64,000 bases of DNA. It comes from Cryptomeria japonica (lineage: Eukaryota > Streptophyta > Pinopsida > Cupressales > Cupressaceae). The notes below the pieces were generated by a model, which worked only from the letters and a program-made list of their open reading frames with translations, did not search any database and was not told the DNA's origin. The position numbers and the translations under genes are program-made. Every line of letters starts with the position of its first letter. Position 1 is the stretch's first letter. Below are positions 49,462-59,929 of the stretch, one piece after another. The stretch is taken from NCBI RefSeq assembly GCF_030272615.1, contig NC_081414.1, positions 812,609,069 to 812,673,068 on the forward strand. Reading direction: 5' to 3'.

Positions 49462-50879
49462 TGATGCAGAGAAAAGGTGAACCTCAATCAAACAAAATAG
49501 GAAATACTCTGATAACCCTTCAACGGGATCAACTTCAAGACCCAACACACACACTCAAGACCTCTCAATGGTCAAGAACACATCAGTTATCCACCAAACT
49601 CCACATGCTTGCCAATATTAAAATAGACATATGCTAAAACATGGTGTCTTTGATCCTAAAGCTCTTGGAAATCTACAAATTCAACACTAAGGAATCCTAA
49701 GGCCTTCTTTCAACCTTCAAGGCTCTAGTCATGTTACATCCCATCCATTTAACCCAACAAATACAACTCTTTGATTAAATAAAACCAAAACTACCTTCTT
49801 ACTACCCTCTTTGATAGACCCGTACTCAAAGTTCCATAACTTTTTACATGGATCAAAACACCACAATCACTCCAGTGAGATTATGCAAAACATGATCTTT
49901 TACAACATATAAAAAATTAAGTATGATCCAACCGTTTAGTACGAAGATATGGCCCTTGTATCAGACTGCATGTTTTTTGGGACTGTCTTTTCCAATCAAA
50001 CAACCAACTTGCCTAGCTTCAACTTAAATGCACTTTCTCCTTGCAAACCTAGCCAAGAAATGAAATGTATACACTGAAAAAAGGAATTTTCACTTGAACT
50101 AAACCATCCATGGGATCCCAATCTTGGTTTAGTCAAGTGGATACATTTTCAAGCCACAAACCCTTGACAAGGCAACGAACTGGCAAAAACTAAAAGATTT
50201 TATTTGATAAACCAAAACTCAGTAAAAACCCTCACACAAAGAATGAAAAACCTTCATACAACCATGACACAAACTCCCATGAAAGAACAGTATAGAGATA
50301 GTTCTCTGTACGAACTGTTACAACAAATTTAGCTTAAAAAACATGAAAAACAGTCATATTTCATTAACTTCCTCTTGCTAATACAAAGCCAACCTGTTCA
50401 AATGATTCAATTTAATATATTTACAACCCTCAAGGCCTTCTAGGCTGAAATCCAACCTAAAACCAACTTATAACTAACTTATGACAACTTTTTGCATTCT
50501 TGACAACTTTTGACAACAAAAAGTTGCTCCAAAGTTGTCAAGTTTGACAAATATGTATGTCAACTTGCCAGACCTATATCTAAACCTTCTAAAACATTAA
50601 AATTGTCATTATATGACCTTATCAACCTATTTTATCCACCTAAACACACTTCTACCCCAAAAACCCAACTTTAGCCTTTTCTAGGCCTAATTGCTCAAAA
50701 TGGCAACTTTACACTTTTTGATCATTACATTGCATTTCACTACATTTTATGGCTCACATGGCCATGTTACATCACTTAAAGACCTTATAGGTCTTGTTTG
50801 TCTTCATTTTTCATCAAATCCTCCATAGGGCCTATGAGTGACCTTGTTCCACCTTTTCTTCCTGGGAGCTCCTGCACCA
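49462..50879 (-). repeat. Array LTR 7
   Basis: 1418 bp, central group. It shares a series of variants with LTR 5 at an offset of 4375 bp. Confidence 0.88.
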
Positions 50880-51604
50880 TACTCCCAGGGATAAAAAGAA
50901 TGCAAGGTCTCCTTGCATGGTTGCCTCCTCTTTCTGGTTTTCCAATTCATTGGAACCTGCATTGTATTCCTTACAAAAAATTGTACATGCTTTGGCAACT
51001 CATGGTACCTCCGCTCAAAAAATTGGTACTCAAGGTAAGCACCTCCAACATGATCATCCTTGTAAACAGTTAACAAACCTACATACAAAACATTAGGATA
51101 AACAAAAACATGTTTTTCATTGATTACAATATCATCTTGTTCCAGAAAACCCATTGAAATCTCTTCATATTTAAAATGCCATTCTCCTTGCCATGTCACC
51201 GTAACCTCACCCATCATCAAGGCTTCATCATGGGCCTTCTTCTTTGTTGCAACTAGCCCCTTCACAGGCTAAACTACCTTCTTGTGCACCCTCAAGTGCC
51301 AACTCTTTGTTGTACCCTCAGGGTTTTCCAATTTCAACTTCATTTGTGCTTCCCTAAGTTCATCTTCCTTTGTCTTTTTCTCTAGTTCCTCTTTAAGCTC
51401 CCTCAATCTTGCTTCATTTGCTTCTAAAGCCATTCTTAAACTTCTCAACTCATCTCATTTCTTTTCTTCTTCATCTCTCTTCGTTCTTTCTACTTCTTGT
51501 TTCCTCAACTCTTCTTCCTCTCTTTTCTTCTTTCCACCAAACATTAGTTCTTTCCACTTCTTGTAAGCACCTACTATCTCTTTCTTAGATTTTGTTAACT
51601 CCAT
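50804..51604 (-). pseudogene. Array ORF, copy 8
   Basis: Shared TAG at the VVWPVKRL tryptophan. TGA replaces Arg in KKRDEL. The first third carries outer-type variants (FGGKKKREEEELRKQEVERTK), so this copy is a junction between central and outer units. Confidence 0.65.
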
Positions 51605-51649
51605 CTTCACCCCTATATCCCAGACCTTTCGCTGGCTCTGATACCACTT

Positions 51650-53067
51650 TGATGCAGAGAAAAGGTGAACCTCACTCAAACAAAATAGGAAATACTCCAA
51701 TAACCCTTCAATGGGATCAACTTCAAGACCCAACACACACACTCAAGACCTCTCAATGGTCAAAAACACATCAGTTGTCCACCAAACTCCACATGCTTGC
51801 CAACATTAAAATAGACATATGCTAAACCATGGTGTCTTTGATCCTAAATCACTTGGAAATCTAAAAATTCAACACTAAGGACTCCTAAGGCCTTCTTTCA
51901 ACCTTCAAGGCTCTGTTCATGTTACATCCTATCCATTTAACCCAACAAATACAACTCTTTGATTAAATAAAACCAAATCTACCTTCTTATTGCCCTCTTT
52001 GACAAACTCGTACTCAAAGTTCTATAACTTTTTAAATGGATCAAAAATCCACAATCTCTCTAGTGAGATTATGAAAAATGTGATCCTTTACAACATATGA
52101 AAAATTAAGGATGATCCAACAATTGAGTAAAGAGATATGGCCCCCATATCAGACTGCATGTTTTCTGGGACTGTCTTTTCCAATCAAACCACCAACTTGC
52201 CTAGCTTCAACTTAAATGCACTTTCTCCTTGCAAACCTAGCCGAGAAATGAAATATATACACTGAATAAATGAATTTTCACTTGACCTAAACCATCTATG
52301 GGATCCCAATCTTGGTTTGGTCAAGTGGATACATTTTCAAGCCACAAACCCTTGACAGGGTAGTGAACTGGCCAAAACTAAAAGATTTTATTTGATAAAG
52401 AAAAACTTAGTAAAAACCCTCACACAAAGAATGAAAAACCTTCATACAACCATGACACAAACTCCTATGAAAGAACATTATGGAAATAGTTCTCTGTACG
52501 GACTATTATAACAAATTTAGCTTAAAAAAAATGAAAAATAGTCATATTTTATTAACTTCCTCTTGCTAATACAAAACCAACCTGTTCAAATGATTCAATT
52601 TCGTCTATTTACAACCCTAAAGGCCTTCCAGGCTGAAATCCAACCTAAAACCAACTTATAACTATCTTATGACAATTGTTTGCATTCTTGACAACTTTTG
52701 ACAACAAAAAGTTGCTCCAAAGTTGTCAAGTTTGACAAATATGTATGTCAACTTGCAAACCTATATCTAAACCTTCTAAAACATTAAAATGGTCATTATA
52801 TGACCTTATAAACCTATTTTATCCACCTAAACACACTTCTACCCCAAAAACCCAATTTTAGCCTTTTCTAGGCCTAATTGCTCAAAATGGCAATTTTACA
52901 CTTTTTGATCATTACATTGCATTAGACTACATTTTAATGGCTCACATGGCCATGTTACATCACTTAAAGACCTTATAGGTCTTGTTTGTCTTCATTTTTT
53001 ATCAAATCATCCATAGGGCCTATCAATGACCCTGCTCCACCTTGTCTTCCTAGGTGCTCCTGTACCA
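51650..53067 (-). repeat. Array LTR 8
   Basis: 1418 bp, diverged outer type, with many private substitutions (for example around 52020-52160). Confidence 0.85.
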
Positions 53068-53792
53068 TACTCCCGAGGATAAAAAGAATGCAAGGTCCCC
53101 TTGCATGGCTGCCTCCTCTTTCTAGTTTTCCAACTCATTGGAACTTTCATTGTATTCCCTACTAAAAATTGTACATTCTTTGGCAACTCATGGTACCTCC
53201 ACTCAAAAAATTGGTACTCAAGGTAAGCACCTCCAACATTATCATCCTTGTAAACACTCAACAAACCTGCATACAAAACATTAGGATAAACAAAAACATC
53301 TTTTTCATTCATTACAATATCATCTTGTTCCAGCAAACCCATTGAAATCTCTTCATATTTAAAATGTCATTCTCCTTGGCATGTCACCATAACCTCACCC
53401 ATCATCAAGGCTTCATCATGGGCCTTCTTCTTTGTTGCAACTAGCCTCTTCACAAGCCAAACTACCTTCTTGTGCACCCTCAAGTGCCAACTCTTTGTTG
53501 TACCCTCAAGTTTTTCCAATTTCAACTTCATTTGTGCTTCACTAAGTTCATCTTCCTTTGTCTTTTTCTCTAGTTCCTCTTTAAGCTCCCTCAATCTTGC
53601 TTCATTTGCTTCTAAAGCCCTTCTTAAACTTCTCAACTCATCTCGTTTCTTTTCTTCTTCATCTCTCTTCATTCTTTCTACTTCTTGTTTCCTCAACTCT
53701 TCTTCCTCTCTTTTCTTCTTTCCACCGAACATTAGTTCTTTCCACTTCTTGTAAGCACCTACTATCTCTTTCTTATATTTTGTTAACTCCAT
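52992..53792 (-). pseudogene. Array ORF, copy 9
   Basis: Outer type. The VVWLVKRL tryptophan is intact and the coiled-coil part is open over 140 codons. TGA replaces Trp in GEWHF (near 53366), and a second stop lies near the end (YGGF position). Confidence 0.65.
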
Positions 53793-53837
53793 CTTCACCC
53801 CTATATCCCACACCTTTCGCTGGCTCTGATACCACTT

Positions 53838-55236
53838 TGATGCAGAGAAAAGGTGAACCTCACTAAAAAAAAATAGGAAATACTCCTATAACCCTTCAAT
53901 GGGATCAACTCCGAGACCCAACACCCACACTCAAGACCTCTCAATGGTCAAAAACACATCAATTGTCCACCAAACTCCACATGCTTGCCAATATTAAAAT
54001 AGACATATGCTAAAACATGGTTTCTTTGATCCTAAAGCACTTGGAAATCTACAAATTCAACACTAAGGACTCCTAAGGCCACCTTTCAACCTTCAATGCT
54101 CTATTCATGTTACATCCTATCCATTTAACCCAACAAATACAACTCTTTGATTAAATAAAACCAAAACTACCTTCTTATTGCCCTCTTTGACAGACCCGTA
54201 CTCTGAGTTCCATAAATTTTTAAATTGATCAACACTCCACAATTGCTCTGGTGAGATTATGAAAAACTTGATCCTTTACAACATATCACAAATTAAGGAT
54301 GATCCAATGGTTGAGTACGGAGATATGGCCCCTCTATCAGACTGCATGTTTTATGGGACTGTCTTTTCCAATCAAACCACCAACTTGCCTAGCTTCAACT
54401 TAAATGCACTTTCTCCTTGCAAACCTGGCCAAGAAATGAAATATATACACTGAAGAAAGGAATTTTCACTTGACCTAAACCATCTATGGGATCCCAATCT
54501 TAGTTTAGTCAAGTGGATACATTTTCAAGCCACAAACCCTTGACAAGGTAGCGAACTGGCAAAAACTAAAAGATTTTATTTGATAAACCAAAACTTAGTA
54601 AAAACCCTCACACAAAGAATGAAAAACCTTCATACAACCATGACACAAACTCTCATGAAAGAACAGTATGGAAATTGTTCTCTGTATGGGCTGTTACAAC
54701 AAATTTAGCTTATTAATCATGAAAAACAGTCATATTTCATGAACTTCCTCTTGCTAATACAAAGCCAACCTCTTTGAATGATTCAGTTTCATCTATTTAC
54801 AACCCTCAAGGCCTTCTAGGCTGAAATCCAACCTAAAACCAACTTATAACTAACTTATGACAACTTTTGACAACAAAAAGTTGCTCCAAAATTGTCAAGT
54901 TTGACAAATATGTATGTCAACTTGCCAAACCTATATCTAAACCTTCTAAAACATTAAAATGGTCATTATATGACCTTATAAACCTATTTTATCCACCTAA
55001 ACACACTTCTATCCCAAAAACCCAATTTTAGCCTTTTCTAGGCCTAATTGCTCAAAATGGCAATTTTACACTTTTTGATCATTACATTGCATTTCAGTAC
55101 ATTTTATGGCTCACATGGCCATGTTACATCACTTAAAGACCTTATAGGTCTTGTTTGTCTTCATTTTTCATCATATCCTCCATAGGGCCTATTAGTGACC
55201 CTGCTCCACCTTGTCTTCCTGGGTGCTCCTGCACCA
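53838..55236 (-). repeat. Array LTR 9 (outermost, right edge)
   Basis: 1399 bp; shorter because of small deletions near 54860. It ends GGGTGCTCCTGCACCA at 55236, directly against chromovirus pol. Read on the minus strand, this is the first LTR of the array. Confidence 0.85.
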
Positions 55237-58200
55237 GTAGCAATTGAGATGGTAAACAAACTCCAGTTGAAAAGGTTGCCACACACCAATCCTTATAAGG
55301 TATCATGGTTGAGTAAAGGACAACATGTGCTAGTTGATGAGAAATATTGGATAGATTTTGAAATTGGATAGTATAAGGATAGATTACTATGTGATATATT
55401 ACCTATGGATGCATGCCATTTGTTGCTTGGATGCCCTTGGCAATATGATGTGAAAACTATACATGATGGGGAGAAGAATTCTTATGTTATCACCAAGGAA
55501 GGAAGGAAGTTCCAAATGGATACTTTGGTTGTTCAAGGAGAAGAGAGACATGTAGGATCAAGTGTTATGTTTATTAGTGGGAAGGAGTTCCTAAAATAGT
55601 TGAAGCATGAGGGGGACCAGGGATATGCCATCATAGTGAAACCAAAAGAAGAGTCAAATTCTGAACCTAAACTAGTAGTACCTCAAGAAGTGAAGACCTT
55701 GTTAGACCGGTACAAGGACATAGTGGTGAATGAGATACCAAATGCTTTACCCCCATATAGAGATCTGAACCATCAGATAGACCTCATACCTGGAGCTACC
55801 TTGCCAAACAAAGATGCTTACAAAATGACACCCACACAAAATGAAGAAATAACAAGACAAGTGCAAGAATTGCTAGGTAAGGGATTGATCAAGAAGAGTT
55901 TAAGCCCATGTGTAGTACCTATTTTTTTGGTACCTAAGAAGGATGGAAAATGGAAAATGTGCACCGACTCAAGAGCTATCAACATGATTACCATCAAATA
56001 CTAGTTTCTAATGCCAATAATTGAGGGCCTAATGGACTACCTAGGAGGATCTTGTTACTTTTCAAAGTTGGATTTGAAATCAGGTTATCATCAAATAAGG
56101 ATCAGACTTGGAGATGAGTGGAAAATAGCCTTTAAGACTAATTAGAGGCTCTATGAATGATTGGTGATTCCCTTTGGGCTCACAAATGCACCTAGCACCT
56201 TCATGAGACTCATGAATGAAGTGCATGTAGAGTTTATTGGTAAATTTGTGATTGTTTATCTTGATGACATTCTGATTTTTAGCAGGTTAAGGGAGGAGCA
56301 TATAAAACATTTGGATCAGGTCTTGAGGAAGCTACATCAAGAAAAAATTATGATAAACTTAGACAAGTGTGAGTTCTTAAAAACTGAATTAGTATATCTT
56401 GGTTTTGTAATTTCTTGAGGTTGTTTGAAAATGGATCCAACAAAGGTAGATGCAATAGTTAATTAGCCTACTCCTAAGTCAATAGGAGATGTGAGAAGTT
56501 TTCATGGATTAGCTTCTTTCTATAGGAAGTTTATTAGAGGATTTAGTCATGTATGTGCACCCATATTGAATACCATCAAAGGAAGAATGAAATGTCAGTT
56601 TAAGTGGACTAGTGCAACAGACAATGGGTTTGAATTGTTGAAATAAAAAGTGGTAGAACTACCTTATCTTAGGCTCCCTGATTTCAATATGCTCTTTATA
56701 GTGGAGTGTGTTGCTAGAAAGTTGGTAATATGAGTAGTTTTGAGCCAAGAAGGTCATCCAGTAGCATTTTTCTCTAAGAATCTCAATTAAGAAAAGAAAA
56801 ATTACTCTACCTATGACCTAGAGTTGTATACCATGGTACAAGCCCTTAAGAAATGGCGGCATTATCTACTTCCAAAAGAATTCATAGTTTATACTGACAA
56901 CCATGCACTTAGCTTCTTGAATGGCCAGGAGAAGTTGCATCAAAGACACATCAAATGGGTTGAGCACTTGCAGGCTTATACCTTTTCCATCAAGCATAAG
57001 AAATGAGTCACCAATAAGGTAGTAGATGCCTTAAGTAGAATAGTTCTTACCATCAAACAAGTTCATCTCCAAATTGGGGGGTTAAATGAACTCAAAGACC
57101 TATACCAAGGAGACAAGGATTTGGGTGAAGCATATTATGTTTGCACCATGTTTACTAATATTTGTCATGTTGCATATTCTGCTTTCATGTTGCAGGAAGG
57201 CCTTTTGTTTAAAGGGCACTTACTTTTCATACCACAATGTTCTATGAGGGATAATATCATCAAGGAGAAGCATCAAGGCAGCTTAGGAGGAGATTTTGGT
57301 CTTGACAAGACCTTAGAGAAGGTTGGAAGGTTTTATCATTGGCCTAAACTTTAGTTAGATGATACGAGGTTTGTGGAGAAATGTTCCATCTGTCAGAGAG
57401 CTAAGGGAACCTCCACCAATGCAGTTTTATATCAGTCATTGGCCATACCAACTAGACCTTGGGAATGCTTGAGCATGGACTTTGTCCTTGATTTGCCTAG
57501 GACTCCAAGAGGGTATGATAGTGTTTTTTTCATAGTGGACAGATTCAGCAAGATGGCACACTTTGTGCTTTGCAAATGCACTAATGATGCCCCCTATATA
57601 GCAGGGCTATTGTTAAAGAAAGTTGTATGGATTCATGGCCTACCGGTTAGCATTGTGAGTGATAGAGACACTAAATTTGTAAGTCACTTTTGGCGAACCT
57701 TATGGAAGAAATTAGGCACAAAATTTTCTTTTTCATCAGCATACAATTCACAATCAAATGGACAAACTGAAATGGTTAAAAAATCCTTAGGCAACTTGTT
57801 ACGATGTCTCACCAAACAACAAGGACAAGCTTGGGATCTAGTATTGGGTCAAGCAGAGTATGCCTACGATGACTCAGTTAATAGAAGTACAAGTTGGAGT
57901 CCCTTTGAGATTGTTTATGGATGTCATTCTAGGGGCATATTGGAACTTAGAGACCTCATTCCTATGGACCATATAAGTGCACAAGGGGAAAACTTTGTAG
58001 ATAATATAAAAGAGATACATGAGCAGGTCAAGAAGATGTTGCAACAGCACAATAAGAAGTACAAGGCATTAGCAAATAAGAAAAGAAGAGAGGTACACTA
58101 TAAGGTTGGCGATCTAGTGTTGGCCTACTTGACAAAGGAGAGACTACCCAAGGGACAACCTAGTAAGCTATACATGAAGAAGATTGGACCTCTTAAGGTG

Positions 58201-58578
58201 ATACATAAATTTGGCAATAATGCCTATGAGTTAGGATTACCTCCAAACTTGAGCATATCCCCAATTTTCAATATATGTGATTTGTATCCATACAAAGGGT
58301 CTTAGACAATAACAAATCAAGAAGAACCTACTATTATGGAAGATGTGGACTGGTTGCAATATTTACCTCCAAGCCAATCGGTCACATTGGAATGCATTTT
58401 GGATTCTAAGGTTGTGAAAAAGACTAGGAAAGGAGTCTATAGATACTATCTGATCAAATAGATAGGGCTACCCGAGTAAGAGGTTACATAGATGTCAAAG
58501 AAAGAAATCATACAACATGGTACCACTATCTAAGCTTTATCCACTCAAGAGACTTGAGTTTTTATTACCCATGGAGCA
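55237..58578 (+). pseudogene. pol: Chromovirus pol: protease tail, RT, RNase H, integrase, chromodomain
   Basis: All pieces are in one frame, with roughly fifteen in-frame stops and no frameshift seen. Protease tail: EMVNKLQLKRL, then LPMDACHLLLGCPWQYD; the catalytic Asp is missing. RT: KKDGKWKMCTDSRAINMIT, then [18 protein letters not shown], then the catalytic YLDD near 56260. RNase H has YTDNHALSFL near 56895. Integrase: zinc finger ending CSICQRAKG, then SMDFVLDLP, IVSDRDTKF and NGQTEM as D,D,E. A chromodomain follows at about 58391-58510 (ECILDSKVVKKTRKGVYRYY, then GLPE), with its tryptophan codons now TAG. The chromodomain would target integration to marked chromatin. Many stops lie at expected Trp codons (TGG to TAG/TGA). 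Confidence 0.88.
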
Positions 58579-58681
58579 TGGTACAAGAGCACTTGAACAA
58601 TTTTGTTGTGTAGATTCCAGGACTTTGGAATCATGTGAATTTTGGTTTGTAATAGGTTCAATAGTTTAGTGAATAAGTACT
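58579..58681 (+). repeat. Chromovirus 3' LTR, first 103 bp
   Basis: Starts TGGTACAAGAGCACTTGAAC and aligns to 23691-23793 with few changes. It is cut at 58682 by the Tat LTR on the other strand. Confidence 0.82.
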
Positions 58682-58682
58682 C

Positions 58683-59913
58683 TGTAGCATGTAAAATTCA
58701 TCTTTAAATTCAATCATTCAATTATGATCAAAGGAAAATCATGAATCTCTATCTAATCAAAGAATTCTAACAAACAGACAATGAAATAACACAGTCAAAT
58801 CAAAATAGGAATTATAAATTAATTCAATCAAAACTCCCTATTTTGTGACTGCGTATAGCTTCCATTTCTCTTATCTTCTCTGTGGTATGATGGTTCTCAG
58901 ATATTGTGTTGGCAAATTGCAAGTGACACAAAGATTCAAATTTCGTAATTCAGAGTAAATTGTCCAGGATTTAGGAGGATTGAAAATGGAGATTGAATGC
59001 TCAATTTATAGATTTTTAGAGAAGATTGATTGAAAGGTGGAACAAATTGATCAAGAGGTGGAACTCATGTGATCTCATCTGAAAATTGATAGTTGAACTG
59101 TTGATTTGGAGGTCAAACAAAATAGATTGAATAGATTAATGGAGTTAATTGATTGAGAAAAAGCTAACTAAAGGAAGAAAAAAAATGATTGGAGGAAATA
59201 AAGAGGATGACAAAGAGAACTTTATTTAAAAAAGCTAACTAGAAGATGGAAATAGAGATTGGAGAGATAATGATTTAATTAATTAATTTAGCATGTACTT
59301 GCACTTTAATTTAGATTTTCAATTTAATCTTTGCATGAAATTTTAATTCAAATATTGAATTTATTTTAAATTCAATTTAGTATTTGAATATATTTAGAAC
59401 TTTGACTTTGATTTTCAATTTAATCTTTGAAATCATGCACATGTATTTGAATTTGGAAGAAATTAGAAGAATTAATTAGTTAATTAAATAATTTAAAGAA
59501 ACTATTTAATTATTTAGAAATTAAATTTTAATTAAATAATAAAGATTATTTGAATTAAAGGATTAAATCATAATTAATTAAATAATAAATATTTAATTAA
59601 TATTTAGAAGAGGGTTGAATGATTAGATGATTAGAGACAGAAATTGAGAATTAATTTATTTAAATAATAAAGATTATTTAAATTGGGGAATTAATCTGAA
59701 TTAATTAAATAATAAATATTTAATTAATATTTAGAAAATGGTTAAAATGATTAAATGATGATAGAAATAGAAAATAAAATAATTAGTAAGATGGCAAGGA
59801 AATATCAAATTAGAAGAAATAGTTATTTAAATTAATTAAATATTTACATAATTATTTAATCAATTAGATGAATAATTAGTACATGATCAATGAGACATTT
59901 TTAGGTGTCTACA
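58683..59913 (-). repeat. 3' LTR of the second Tat element
   Basis: On the minus strand it starts TGTAGACACCTAAAAATG and ends TTTTACATGCTACA, giving a TGTAG/CTACA terminal inverted repeat. It is rich in TTAATTAAAT runs. A TATA box (TATAAATTGA) lies at 59010-59001. The length is 1231 bp. Confidence 0.8.
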
Positions 59914-59929
59914 TTTGCCCCTCTTTGAG
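59914..59929 (-). other. Polypurine tract of the second Tat element
   Basis: CTCAAAGAGGGGCAAA on the minus strand, directly before the LTR start TGTAGACACC. Confidence 0.85.

Larger units (their letters stand above)
35670..55236 (-). mobile_element. Head-to-tail array of a non-autonomous LTR element (nine LTRs, nine internal regions)
   Basis: LTR and internal region alternate with a period of 2187-2188 bp. LTRs start (plus strand) at 36337, 38523, 40711, 42899, 45087, 47274, 49462, 51650 and 53838. Read on the minus strand, each LTR begins TGGTGCAGGAGC, ends CTCTGCATCA, and is followed by AA and a PBS (GTGGTATCAGAGCC). About 770 bp of internal sequence then leads into the next LTR. Eight internal regions are complete; the leftmost is cut by the Copia element. 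The right edge is an LTR terminus (55236). No protease, RT or integrase is present, so it would depend on other elements. Its LTR termini match those of the chromovirus, the likely helper family. Confidence 0.88.
23691..58681 (+). mobile_element. Chromovirus (Ty3/Gypsy, Reina-like), split by a 28.8-kb nested block
   Basis: The left part is 5' LTR, PBS and gag (23691-26441). The right part is protease tail, RT, RNase H, integrase, chromodomain and the first 103 bp of the 3' LTR (55237-58681). The two LTR starts match: 23691-23793 aligns with 58579-58681 almost base for base. The 3' LTR is interrupted at 58682 by a Tat LTR. The two coding halves do not abut exactly: the end of gag and the protease active site are missing, so a deletion accompanied or followed the insertions. 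Confidence 0.85.

Noticed and set aside
26437-55241. Single insertion with target-site duplication explaining the whole nested block
   Set aside because: Flanking bases do not match, the outer LTRs point in opposite directions, and chromovirus sequence is missing at the joint.
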